A stretch of 64,000 nt of DNA, taken from contig OX365946.1 of assembly GCA_947247005.1 (NCBI GenBank), positions 7,634,453 to 7,698,452 on the forward strand. The letters run 5' to 3'. Source of the stretch: Spisula solida. Lineage: Eukaryota; Mollusca; Bivalvia; Venerida; Mactridae. Positions 46,001 through 57,130 of the stretch are shown in pieces. How positions within the stretch are numbered: the first letter of the stretch is position 1; the number at the start of each line of letters is the position of its first letter. Both the position numbers and the translations under genes were made by a program. The notes under the pieces were generated by a model. It was not told where the DNA came from. It saw only the letters and a list, made by a program, of their open reading frames with translations, and ran no database searches.

Positions 46001-47733
46001 ACATACAGAACAAACACTCGGGTATCGATTCACCTCGTCCTTGATTAAATGCAATACGATAACCTTGCGTTGAGGTTCTGTATCCATAACTTGTTATTTT
46101 AATAACAAAATGTTCGTACTTACCAATTCATTTGAGTCTTGTAAGTTTCCGGATAGATATAGGCCGACCAATAGACCAGCCAATGTAAGTACGATGGCAC
46201 TTCCAGCTACCACGGAGTAAGTTATCCATTTTTTCGTTCTTGCATTCGCTTTTAACACAGCTTCCTACGAATGACAACAATAACAAAACATGTAGTAAAT
46301 ATTGCGTTCCTTTCGGAAACGATAGTTTGTGGATTCAATTCCATATGACGATAGACAAAATTTATTAAAAAGGGAAATGATGCTGCTCCATATTCTTGCA
46401 TGATTATGAGGGTATTTTGAGGATTGTATGTCTCTGTTGTAGCTGACTTGCAGGACACTAAGCACAATATCATGTTTCAAATCCTACTACAAATTATAAA
46501 TTAACTCCTGACAACTTGTTAGATGATCTAGCCTTTCGTTTATAAAAGAACAAGTTTGATTTACGGAGTTTTGCGAAAGGAAACGATGCAAACGAAATGA
46601 TATGTATGGAGTTACATACTTTGTGCTTTGGTTCAAGTTGACGTGATTTTTGTTGGAAACATTTTTAGAAATACCTTACTTGTATGACAAAAAGACCTAA
46701 GACCTAAAAATACACGATGTAGCTGTAAATGTTTTATAGGTCCATAACATAACACGCTAAGTACGTGGTTTCTCATATTTTATGCATATTGTTATGCTTG
46801 ATGCATGAACTAAATTATGAATTATGTTGAGCGGAAGACGACAAAAACATTATTGTTAACAGCATTTTGGAAATAATGAAATATTATTCCATGACTCAGG
46901 ATGGAGAAATGATTGTTTTGGAGTTTTTAATACACTTAAAATCGTTTAAAATCAAAACAGCTATGAATAGGCAACGGCGAATGAATGGCACCATTGTTTA
47001 CCAGGGCTTAGTTCCAATTTTTGTGTATGGGTAATATCGACGTAATTTTGGTTAAGATATCCGAATTTGTTATTAATACGAGAAATGGTCTGGCATAGAT
47101 ACGGCGATTCTTTTTTTGAGGAAATTTGCCTGATTCTTGTTGGTTATGTTGAAGGCTCCATATATAGCGGTCCTACATTATCAGGGAGCATGTCGGAAAA
47201 TAAAACAACTTAGCAACATAAGAACGAAAACTGCACAAATATGACAATCGATTTTAATTTAAATCTTGAAAACTTTTGTTGACAAGTCATAACATCGGCC
47301 AAAAACGGCAATTTTAGTTAGAGCTTGACATGACAACCACTCTCTTTGGACATCATAAATAGAATAAAAAATATTTTTGTTTACATTTGTCTTAGCACAA
47401 ATGGCTTGGTGAAGACTCATGACCAATCCGCTATATTTGGGTCACGATGATAAGCGAACCTAACCGCTTTAAGTCACAAAATATTTTAAAATCTTCATAC
47501 AGTTTTGTATTGTATGATACACTAATCAGAAACTGTTCAAAGAAACGTTTCTACTATCCTAATTTTCAAACTTTTGTCAATTTTCATAGAATCTACCACA
47601 TATTTATTAAATTTTAAATAAATAAAACTATACTTACATGAACGTTAAATCCAGATTCTGCATCAATACGCGGTAAATAATTTCCACTGTATGTCATGTT
47701 GCTAAACTGTTTGGATGGCGTCTGATCGTACAT
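34061..47733 (-). CDS. Type II membrane protein with helical repeats and an Asp/Ser-rich tract
   Basis: Exons on the minus strand: 47733-47638 (32 codons), 46264-46124 (47), 37391-37287 (35) and 36121-34061 (686 plus TAG). All junctions are phase 0 with GT-AG sites; the product is 800 aa. Residues 1-45 are cytosolic by the positive-inside rule (ARTKKW before the membrane). Residues about 46-69 form one hydrophobic span (SVVAGSAIVLTLAGLLVGLYL). A Gly/Ser linker (SSMGGGSGTR) follows. Residues 177-336 are eight 20-residue repeats, consensus DPLDMAEDLAENMAENLGDF, probably amphipathic helices. Residues about 414-645 are almost only Asp, Ser and Lys (DSDDSKDSDD), as in dentin sialophosphoprotein-like and acidic shell-matrix proteins. 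The C-terminus is acidic and ends HDMEEEE. Acidic Ser/Asp tracts bind calcium and are casein-kinase-like substrates in known families; a mineralisation role is inference. The stop codon is immediately followed by a donor site. Introns 2 and 3 are mostly repeats. Confidence 0.75.
34530..35224 (-). repeat. Asp/Ser/Lys codon-repeat tract
   Basis: A coding microsatellite-like tract of GAT/GAC, AGT/AGC and AAA/AAG codons, mainly in an 18-base (GACAGTGACGATAGCAAA-like) rhythm. It gives long spurious ORFs in other frames (Ser/Leu on plus; Met/Thr/Ile on minus). Confidence 0.9.
35456..35935 (-). repeat. Eight 60-bp coding repeats
   Basis: They encode residues 177-336 in 20-residue steps. The four middle copies are almost identical at DNA level, while the first two and last are diverged. 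This suggests recent central homogenisation or slippage. Confidence 0.95.
37463..37622. repeat. Short tandem repeat, ~50-bp unit, about three copies
   Basis: Blocks with GTC(C/A)GRCTAGYGCAWTK followed by CTTTCTGAT and CTCCTGACC recur near 37480, 37530 and 37580. Intronic in the acidic gene. Confidence 0.6.
37725..37942. repeat. Inverted-repeat (MITE-like) element
   Basis: GAATGAGAAGGTCGTAAG near 37725 pairs with CTTACGACCTTTTCATTC ending at 37942. Intronic. Confidence 0.55.
40399..40442. repeat. (ACTT)n microsatellite
   Basis: An interrupted ACTT/ACAT tetranucleotide run. Confidence 0.85.
40580..40622 (-). ncRNA. Hammerhead-ribozyme-like motif (core variant)
   Basis: On the minus strand: stem I 5' arm ATCACA, then CTGATGA (exact core), then stem II AGGCA/TGCC with a T-rich loop, then GAA, a tiny stem III (GC-AT-GT), T at the cleavage position, and stem I 3' arm TGTGAT, which pairs perfectly with the 5' arm. 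The order fits a type I hammerhead with a minimal stem III, as in Penelope-like elements and small retrozyme-like repeats of animals. The core reads GAAG instead of GAAA, leaving a G-U pair at the 15.1-16.1 position, so activity may be low or absent. Confidence 0.45.
41166..41213. repeat. 24-bp direct duplication
   Basis: AAAATGGGTATACATAGTAT followed by CCGC occurs twice in tandem. Intronic. Confidence 0.9.
42934..43102. repeat. Long near-perfect palindrome (foldback element)
   Basis: The arms of about 75 bp run from GAAATAAAAACTCTGTTC through TATTGTCGGTGAATAAAACA and GCGGAAAATTAAATCAC to a short CTCGTACTACGCACT centre, then the complement. Hairpin arms of 50 bp are nearly mismatch-free. 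Intronic. Confidence 0.9.
43996..44110. repeat. Short tandem repeat, three decaying copies
   Basis: GGCTAACACAACGGTCAACGT recurs near 43997 and 44032. A third, diverged copy (GCTAGTACAACGGTCAATGT) is near 44077. Intronic. Confidence 0.75.
44311..44564. repeat. Minisatellite, 13-bp unit, about 19 copies
   Basis: Unit GGGATGACGGAGT with variant blocks (GGGATGGCGAAGT, GGATGGCGGAGT). It includes an internal higher-order duplication of about 65 bp. Stop-free in some frames by chance; the minus-strand Pro/His/Ser ORF is spurious. Confidence 0.95.
45460..45620. repeat. Dispersed repeat, copy B
   Basis: Related to 15120-15300 (ACCTCTCCAGAGCAG, CAACAGAGCAACAACCTCT, AGCAACATAATAATATGTTC and CAGAGCAACAACC). 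Intronic. Confidence 0.5.
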
Positions 47734-49467
47734 TATTGTCTATAGTTCGTTATATCCCGTTAATTGACTTGTTATAATTGCTTATGTTCGGTGGGCGTCA
47801 CGATAGCAAAAAACACAAAACTATACACAATTTACCAATCAACGGTCTAAAAGCAATTTGATCTATACCAAACCGGTGATTCGCAAGTTGTGATCACATC
47901 AAAGGGGGGCAGCGAAATACGAAATCAAAATATCGCCCCAACTAGCTTCACGTTCAGTTTCGGTCTGTTCATATTGTTGTTAATTCTGTGTATTTATTGT
48001 ACAACGTGATTTATGCAGTATTATGCAAAACTTAGCCGTAAATGTGACGTCATCTGACAGCTCGTCACACGTATTTAACGCGCAAAATCACATGACAGGT
48101 TGACAGCTTGAAACCTCAGTAAAATCTACATGACAAAATAAGATATTAATTGTTTTAGCGAAATAAGTGTTTTCCGTTTTAAATAATTTCAAACAATTAT
48201 GCCGTTATGAGATTTTAAGAGAATACCGTTAAATAATTCCGCAGTCGTCATTGCTTTATGTATGTACGAGTTTAACTACATAAGGACATTGTTCAATTAA
48301 TGTGTAAAATAAGGTTTTGAAAAATGTCTACAGGCAGAAAAAATACTTGTTTGTACATATCTATTGATTCAGCTTTGAATGATTTTTCCATATATTACTA
48401 AACTTTAACTTTACATTTCTCATGAATTGTGTCGATATAACTTAGGCCTATCTGATTACTCTGGTGACCAATTTCGAAAAGGAACTATTTGGCAATCTGA
48501 TTGAGAAAAACTAGGAGTTAGTTTTTACAGTAGACATCTTTCTCTAAATGCGAACATTTACGATTTTGATATTTATCTTAAACCTTCAAATATACATGTA
48601 ATTCTAAAACGAGATACAATTTCGAAAAGTTTGTATCAATAATTATATATATATATATTGCTGAAATACTTGTTACGTCGCATAAAATGCCCCAAATAGG
48701 GCCTCTACAAAAACAGCTGACACTTTTATAAAAATCACAATACTCCAAAAACCTCGACGGTAATCATAAGGCTTTGAACACGGCAATTGTGGATTATGTG
48801 TCCATCTATTCTGAATCGTACGAGCCTTGAAAAAAGTGTGTACTTCCAGACAGATGGAGCCCGTACAGTGTCCGAGCTGCTCCAATGTACATTTTGTTTT
48901 AATTATTTGAATGTTCTAAAAACTGCCTCGTATCTATTGCAAGACCGCCTAAAACGGACCGTGACTCTTGCTAAATATATTGTCTTATTAAACTTATTAT
49001 GGTGCGTGGTGGGTTTAGAATGGTTAAGGCAAGGATGACTGCTACGTAGAAGGATAGTAAAATAGGATCTAGTTCAATGTACACGTATTTAACAACATAA
49101 TTACGTGATAAAAAGATCAGGATATGTGTCTACATTTAGCACTCATTTATTTTCTATAACCACACGCCCCAAATTAGATCATACAGTCATTTGTCACTGT
49201 ACACGCTCGCACGTGCTTTGTTGATACAATTATTCACCAGACTTAATTACATGTATTTATTTAAATTATGTTATGCGGCGTGATTAATCCACTTTTATTT
49301 TATTTTCATTGGTTATGGACACGTTTTAGCATATTAAATTATATCAAAATTGCAAGATATACTATACCGGAATATTGCGACATAGAGAGATATTGTCATC
49401 TGCTATTTTATTACAATGGTTCCAATTACAGATGTCTTAGTAAATGGGAAAACTGAGGATTACATAC
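47734..49467. other. Upstream region of the acidic gene
   Basis: The ATG at 47733 is preceded on the minus strand by ACTATAG, so a non-coding 5' exon could lie here, but none is identifiable. A (TA)n run is near 48648-48659. Otherwise nothing recognised. Confidence 0.35.
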
Positions 49468-49696
49468 CTATACTTTTGTTCAGGCATAGACCTCTTCCAG
49501 TGTCTAAAATGATCGTGCCCTCTATCCGCAAAACTTGGCAGCAATCGATATGAAAAGGAAATGGAGGGTTCGAACGGCTGTCCCGTTCTTTTGTGAATTC
49601 AATGTTATTACCGACGTTCGAACCAACCAGCATTTCAGATTCAAGTTGAACGGCACAAAGCAGAAACAAATCGGACGTTAAGATACAATTAAAATC
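49468..49696 (-). CDS. Possible isolated exon of unknown gene
   Basis: A stop-free 229-bp interval between a plausible acceptor (ATAAATGTAG) and a good donor (ATAG|GTATGTA). The 76-codon frame looks protein-like: DFNCILTSDLFLLCAVQLES near its start and FHIDCCQVLRIEGTIILDTG later. Splicing it to the acidic gene's first exon gives the wrong frame, so it is probably not part of that gene. No family recognised; it could also be a coding fossil. Confidence 0.3.
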
Positions 49697-51816
49697 CTAC
49701 ATTTATATCAATTAAATTGTAATTAAATGCAGAGAAGACATAAATGTTAAATTAAAAGATTATAGCTAAAGACCATACGGCAAAAAATGCTCTTTCTTAA
49801 CAAAATTGTGACATATAAGTGCATGTATATTTTATGACGTAGACGAGGAAATACAAATGTAGAAAAAAAGATATAAATATATTGTGAAAAATATGTTTCT
49901 ATCTACAATATTCTAAATATAGATTGTGGATGAGGTAACATGTAAGGTATATTGTACAACTAACCACCTTCAACTAATTCCACTGACAGTTGCGGTAACA
50001 CAATCATTTACTAATATAACACTTTACGCAAATTACGACACTTTAACGTGAGTGATTTGTCTTTTCTATGTTCAACGGTTAGGTATCTATTACACGTTAC
50101 GTATCATAAGTAAAGGATTTTGCTACGGCGAAACATATGACACTTACATCCTGGACAAAAGCTAAGATAATCATAAAAAAACTTAGAAAATATTGAACAA
50201 ACTTAGAAAACTAGTTGTTCTTAGACAAACTAAGAATGCCCCGGCCCTGAGTTGTTTATAAAAAAATGGCTTCTTGTAAATGTATTTTAAGACCTTGGGT
50301 ACCCACACAGTATTGAAAACACTTAATTAACGTCACACAAACGCCACTGTATACAATTTTTAGGTACTAAGATATGATGTACAGGTGTAATACACAACCG
50401 TTATTGTTAGGAAAATTCGTGACCGTTTCTTTTTAATTCAGTAAATTCATGAACAATTTATTTCTTTACTCGTGGAATGTCCCGTCACATTAAAAACACA
50501 CGTTAAGTCATGGAGGGTACTCGTATTTAAAAACATGCTATTAAACATGTATGTATAGATTGTACTTTAGCAATATAGATATTGTTGACGGCACGGCACG
50601 GCCGTTTTCGGAGTTTACCGAAACGCACGATTATTCACGATGTACATACATATGAATAAATCTTATTTCAGTCTGATTTGTCACGTAACTTTTGTAATAA
50701 CGCCAAAAACAAAGTTAAAATTACACTTTAATCAAATTATTCAAATTTACAACAAGTAATAACTGTCATGACGTATTTCTGTTGATTAATTAGAATAATT
50801 GATATGTCAGTAGAATTTATAATGAATATATTGTCTAGAATGACATTCAACCCCAGAACTACTTGAGTGCTGCCTTCCCTGTCTGACTTAATATTATGTT
50901 TTAGCACTCAAATTTCGTTAAGGCGCTCGCTGCTGTTTATAATGTAAGAGAAAAGGCACGACCCCCTAAATAGACTGTGTTCAAACTTTGTATATTGACA
51001 TAGCATCATGTAAAAAACCGATCGATATAAAAATAATCACAGGTCATCAAACTTGTTTATGAGTTATCCGCCCTTGAAACTAGTGTTTTCTGTCCGAATG
51101 TGCGCATTGAAGGGCAGACAACTCCCTGACAGGCTAGGCGACTTATGCTTAATGTTGCATCTTTCTGTTTCTTATATCATCCATTGTGAATATATACAAA
51201 ATTTGAACAAATCTAACGAGTATTTTTGGGAAATGTGCTCCCCCATATCTCGCAAGGAGCTGTCGTGAACGCCCCGTAACGCCCCGTCACACACACCGAA
51301 TACTTACGAATAACATCGTTACGATACAGTAACGAAAACACGCGAACTATAATCAGTCCCAGCTGAATAGAGTCGCATAATACCGTAGTGACACTCACTG
51401 CCCAATGTAAGATTCCAACGGGCTGAAAACATAGTGCATGGTTTTGTACGGTCGAACAAGTTCATCTGGCGACATCTGGACGATGCGGGCTATCATTGAA
51501 CGTATATTGTTCACCACCGGACTCTGACAGGTAAGATGATAATGGCACCATGCAAATACATAAAAATTTTAATATACAATAACATTTTGTACCATGCTTG
51601 GTTGCTTGTTTCTTTGGGTTACGCCGTTTCTGAACGACCTTCCGGTTTCTACATCTGCTGACTCACCTTACCAGTTTTCCCGGACTGTATACTAATATTC
51701 CGTCACAAAGGATGAAAATTGTTATTGTTGTTAAACTTTCATGACAGGATTGCCCTGCCGCGACCGGAAATCGAACTCATTGTTATCATAAAAAGACATT
51801 GTTACATTCTACAATA
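49697..51816. other. Non-coding stretch
   Basis: No supported gene. It holds a copy of the dispersed GAGTGCTGCCTTCCCTGT motif (50865) and a SINE 3' fragment near 51730-51780 (GCCGCGACCGGAAATCGAAC). Confidence 0.4.
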
Positions 51817-52934
51817 CGAGGGGTGTTCGAAACGAAATGCGTTTTTCTCGCGTCAATTTGGCACGTGTACCTATTAGACTCTTTTCTGCTCTTGGTCTAT
51901 AAAATTCTGTTCACTTTAATCAATTCGTTTGTTCATAATGTGTGTTTGATATACGGGTTGTACGCATAATCACATACGTGGATATCAAATAAGGGCATAC
52001 ACTTGGATTTATATATAATTACGAGAAAGTGACAACTTTACACACGAGGAATTTTGTGAGCTCTACGGATATCGTAAGGTGTATTTTGGCATTGTTACGC
52101 GTTTAAGCATCTGAACGACACAGCACAACCAAATATAACATATTAGTCTTAAAGCTCCAAACCGTTGAACTGTCGTACATGCTCGAGTTTATCCTAAGTT
52201 CATTTCAATTGGAAGAAAATTCTCGAAGTTAACAACGTTGGGACCCACTGAATTCCATGCTCAGTACGCGGTGACCAAAGCGTCATCTTATTTTAAATGA
52301 CAATAAACTATTACAGTTATACACCCAGCACTTTCAAAAGGAGTTGTTATGTGGCATAACAAAGGATAAAACACAGGCCTCACTATCACTATCAACAACC
52401 ATGACAGAAGCAGAAATATAATTATGCGCTACCAGCAATTCTAAGAAGCACATTCAGTGAAGCCAACAACATTTTGATTTTCTTCATACGCAAAGGTCCT
52501 GCTATTCCAATATCAGAACCAATGGGCAACTATGTAACTAGTAGGTTAGACAGATATTTGTTGCATGAAAATATTGAGCATTATTTCACAAAACGTTTGA
52601 TTGTTAATGAAATGGAGCCTATGTACCGTTCCCATGGAAATGCCTCTTCGCACAATACATCTACTATAAAGTAGTTTTTGAGCGAAAAGCATAATTGTGA
52701 CCATGCTTGATAAACAAGTCTTTGCTTTTGCCCTAGTTACATACGACTAGTTCTAAGCTCCAAGACTTACATCGCATTCAGAAGAGCGTAGATACGTTTC
52801 CAGTAAAACCTATTTGATTAGTCACTGTGATATTGTTGTACATGAGTGTAGTACCCTTTTGCAGACGACAAAACATAAATTTGAGTGTCATTGGAAAGTG
52901 AGAGTCAATTGCCTTTCTTTTCGAACACCCCTTG
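51817..52934 (+). mobile_element. Degenerate mariner-like element
   Basis: TIRs CGAGGGGTGTTCGAAACGAAA and, as reverse complement of the right end, CAAGGGGTGTTCGAAAAGAAA (3 differences in 21); TA precedes the left end. Inside, a 66-codon frame (52474-52674) contains IFFIRKGPAIPISEPMGNYV, which resembles the mid-region of mariner transposases preceding the second catalytic Asp. The catalytic motifs are not in an open frame, so the copy is dead. Confidence 0.7.
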
Positions 52935-55311
52935 TTTATCTCACATATTGTTACTCTGATTTCCATGTTTTGTTAACAATAATTAATAATCATTTAAAAA
53001 ATCACTACCTAATTGCTGTATTAGCTATAAATGTGATTTGTTTCGAAAAAGCATTTGTCGCATACTAGTATTTGTCGGTCGTGTCTATTTTTACATATAA
53101 ATGCGCGGTTTAGTTGGTGACAAAAACTCGCCCCTACTCGTCATGTTTTACACATGTAAGAGTAATAATGTCGTTAATAACGATCCTGTATTTATTGTAT
53201 TGACAACAAAAACTGTTCATGTCATAACGATCTTATAATAGTTATTTATTGCATTGACTTACAAAAAACTTTTCAAGTCATTATTACTTCTTGTTATTGG
53301 ACCGGTTTTGTATCATTGGAAAGAAACATAAATACGTATACTCTCGTGATAGACATATTGGCAATTCGAGCTAGCTTTTTATATGTTGTCGCGAATACAC
53401 AACGTATACATGTAAAACACAACTGCCCGCCACACAACTGTAATAAATCAGGCGTTATTAATCAACTCTTATAGTTCTCCACACACCATGTCACTAAGTT
53501 TTTCAATAAAGTTAATTAGACCTTTTAGAAAATGTTTGAATTTTCTCAAACCTTTTGCACCTCATTAGAGCGTATGCCATTGATAAATTCCACCAATTGG
53601 ACTTTGTTTGGTGCCAAAGGTTGGTTTCAACTCGCCGTAAATTAATGATGTGCCTTAGTCACTGATCGAGTCGGGTACTAAAATAGTATGTTGCTGTATT
53701 GCTGAAGCCAATGTAACGCAATGACATATACTACCTTATCTGGTAACCGAACACAGATTGCCCTGTGACCATTTAATGCACTACCATTGTGTTATGAAGG
53801 CTAATATCGCTGTAAGAACAGGATCAAACATTTTGTTCTTGAGGTCAGACAATTGTATTATCAGTCACAGAGTGAATGACAGAGTCGCGACTGTGATTCA
53901 CTGGTTAGTGCACTAAATTTTAAATTGAAGAAGTGAAAGGTGAACTTTTGTGACCAGGCGTCCGTCAATAATTAGCTTGTGTAGACAATAAAAACATGCC
54001 ACAGTTCATGAGGATTGCTATTAGGAATATAAACAATTTCGTTCTTTATTCGAGTAATACATTATCAATATATAAATATATGGAACAATTTGAACCAGTT
54101 TTAAATTAATTTCTTCTTATGAATGTTTAAATTATAAATCTGATAAGAAGGCAAAGTCAAATATATAAACAGTTCAGACTTTTTCACTCTGATACACCAT
54201 GCGATTCCAGTGTGTTAAACATGTGATGTGTTAAAACTTTTTGAATCAGAGTGAATCAGAGTAATAGTCGACATCATTCTGGATTATAAAAGTGACTCAT
54301 AAGCGATGTTATCAATCTATCTATACAAAGACGAGTTAGACAACACACCATTGTAACATTTTACACAATTTTATGTCAAATTTGTGATATCGTAATTACA
54401 TATGCTATCATTTCTAGCGATAATTCATAACGAACTGACGTTTAAGTGGCCCGTACACGCAATTAACATTATGCTAAACAGAACAAAATTACAAATTAGA
54501 CAGTGTTGGTCATTGTTTGCATTTTGAATTCATTAAACAATGTTTATGATTCTAATATGAGTCATTTTATATTTTAGCGTTTAGCTTAGAAAGACGATTT
54601 TGTTTGAACGAGCCGGGACTTTCTATGAAATCCAACATTGTTCTGGTTTTAAATATCATTTCTGAGAATATGGAAAACGAATTAATTAATTAATAAGTAT
54701 AAATGTAAAACAAAAGAGAAACACATGACATATGAAGTTTTAAGATGCGGTCCGCCTATGCGGTCCGTCTTAATAGTCGCCTTATAATTATCTTGCTCTA
54801 ACTACACAATTTCACTTTTAGAGGAAAAGCGCTTCAAAGATTCAGGTATGATAATGTCACTCAACATTGGTCGATTTGCAAGAAAAACTTTTTTATTTTA
54901 ATACCACATGAGCAACAGTGCATTCTAAAATTGAAAAAAGTATGTTTTGAGATAGGACATTAGTGTAACAATTATTTTATTTTCTTCATTATTAAACTAA
55001 GCTATAAGAAGATAGAACATGTATAAAGAACGTTTTAAGCGAAACTGTTTTATTTATTATTGATCATTGTCATTTCTATTTTGAGGTATCTCCAAGGAAT
55101 GACGCCATTTTTACCTGCGGGCTGTAGGTCTATTGGATTGCTCAAAGTGAAAAGACTATGGAGGAGCACGTGACCTGTTCTCGATGGTTTACGATTTAAA
55201 AAAAATCCAAAAAGAAGCATTTTGCAAGAATTTCGTGAACCAGACTAATTCCATTATTTCATGCGGATAACATCGGTCTTTGTCGCATTGCAATAGTTTA
55301 TTTATGCTACG
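52935..55311. other. Non-coding stretch with small repeat remnants
   Basis: Includes a half-copy of the 7424-7567 MITE (53617-53690, GGTTTCAACTCGCCGTAAAT) and a small inverted pair, TTTTCACTCTGAT / ATCAGAGTGAATC, near 54180-54260. No gene supported. Confidence 0.4.
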
Positions 55312-55959
55312 GTCACATTTGCCCTACGAGCTCCTTACGAGCTCCGTACGAGTTGATTTTGGCGAACTCGCACGGCGTCCGTACGGAGCCCGTACGGATA
55401 TCGAAATTCGTACGAGCATCGTACGGATTTTCGTTACTCGTAGAGGACTCGGCGACTTGGTGAAAATGTTTCACCGAGCTCCCGAGTTGTCTACGAGCTC
55501 GTAGATATTTTTCAAGTCTGCTACGAAATACTCGTGCGAGTATCGTACGATATCCTTACGGATATGGACATTTGCATGGTTTTGCATCGCATGGGACGCC
55601 ATTATGATGTAGATAGTGAACATTATCTCAACTGATGAACTTGTGACAATGAATTGTTATGAGTATGGTGTATATTGAAATATTGAAACATTAAAATTTT
55701 GGAAGACAGACAGACTGTGCGAGCATAACAACATTTGTACACGGACTTTTAATATCTTTATTTCGAATGTACATGCAATAACACATGACATTGTTGTACT
55801 CACTATGACATTGTTGTACACACAATAACATTACTGCTATTATGTTGATACTGCAACTGTATCATGTATCCAAGTTCCGGTAGAAAGACTCTGCTAACAG
55901 CAAAAACACAACATTGATTAATTCATGAAAACGATATCGAATTTTTATATCATCATTAT

Positions 55960-57025
55960 GGTATTCTTATATTACCACTATCGTATTCTCGTGTCACCAT
56001 AATCGTATTCTCGTAATATCATCATCGAGCTATCGTATTATTATTATCGTTATCTAGTAATTATCATCATCGTTCTATTGCATTATCATCATCGTATTCT
56101 CGTATTATCATTATCTTAGTATTGTATTATCATTATCGTATTCGCGTATTATCATCATCCTATTATTGTATTATCATCATCATCGTATTTTCGTATTATT
56201 ATCATCTTATTATTGTGTTATCATCATCGTATTCTCGTATTATCATTATCTTATCATTGCATTATCCTCATCGTATTCTCGTAAATCATCATCATATTAT
56301 TGTATTATCATTATCGTATTCTCGTATTATCATCATCTTATTATTGTATTATCATCATCATCGTATTCTCGTATTATCATCATCTTATTATTGTGTTATC
56401 ATCATCGTATTCTCGTATTATCATTATCTTATCATTGCATTATCCTCATCGTATTCTCGTAAATCATCATCATATTATTGTATTATCATTATCGTATTCT
56501 CGTATTATCATCATCCTATTATTGTATTATCATCGTCGTTATAATTATCGTATTATCATCATCTTATTCACGTATTATCATCATCATCTTGTTCTCGTAT
56601 TATCATCATCATCGTATTCTCGTATTATCATTATCTGATCATTGTATTAGCATTATCGTATTCTCGTATTATCATCATCATACTATCGTATTCACGTATT
56701 ATCACCATCCTATTATTTTATTATCACCATCGTATTCTCGTATTCTCATCATCTTATCATTGCATTATCCTCATCGTATTCTCGTAAATCATCATCATAT
56801 TATTGTATTAGCATTATCGTATTCTCGTATTATCATCATCATACTATCGTATTCACGTATTATCACCATCCTATTATTTTATTATCACCATCGTATTCTC
56901 GTATTTTCGTATTCTCATCATCTTATTATTGTATTATCATTATCGTATTCTACTATCATCATCATCATCATACTATCGTATTCTCGTTTTCTCGTCATCG
57001 TATTCTCGTATTATCATCATCGTAA
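55960..57025. repeat. TATCATCATCGTATTCTCG low-complexity array
   Basis: About 1 kb of imperfect GTATTCTCGTATTATCATCATC units with higher-order copies. The block CTCGTAAATCATCATCATAT recurs near 56278, 56457 and 56784. Long Tyr/Ile/Ser ORFs here are spurious. Confidence 0.9.
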
Positions 57026-57064
57026 TATCCGACCAGCGACCAGATTTTGATTCATGACATATAA

Positions 57065-57130
57065 CTGCGACCGTGGCTGAGTATTTTTGGCGTCCGTATA
57101 GGAAGCGGGAGATCGAAAGTTCAAACCCGG
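57065..57130 (+). repeat. tRNA-derived SINE head
   Basis: GCGACCGTGGCTGAGTA (A-box-like) then GATCGAAAGTTCAAACCCGG (B-box GTTCAAACCC). It sits between the CAT-rich array and the right part of the 55.3-58.3 kb element. Confidence 0.5.

Noticed and set aside
56122..57050. Tyr/Ile/Ser-rich ORFs up to 190 codons
   Set aside because: Low-complexity TATCATCATCG array; overlapping frames look alike.
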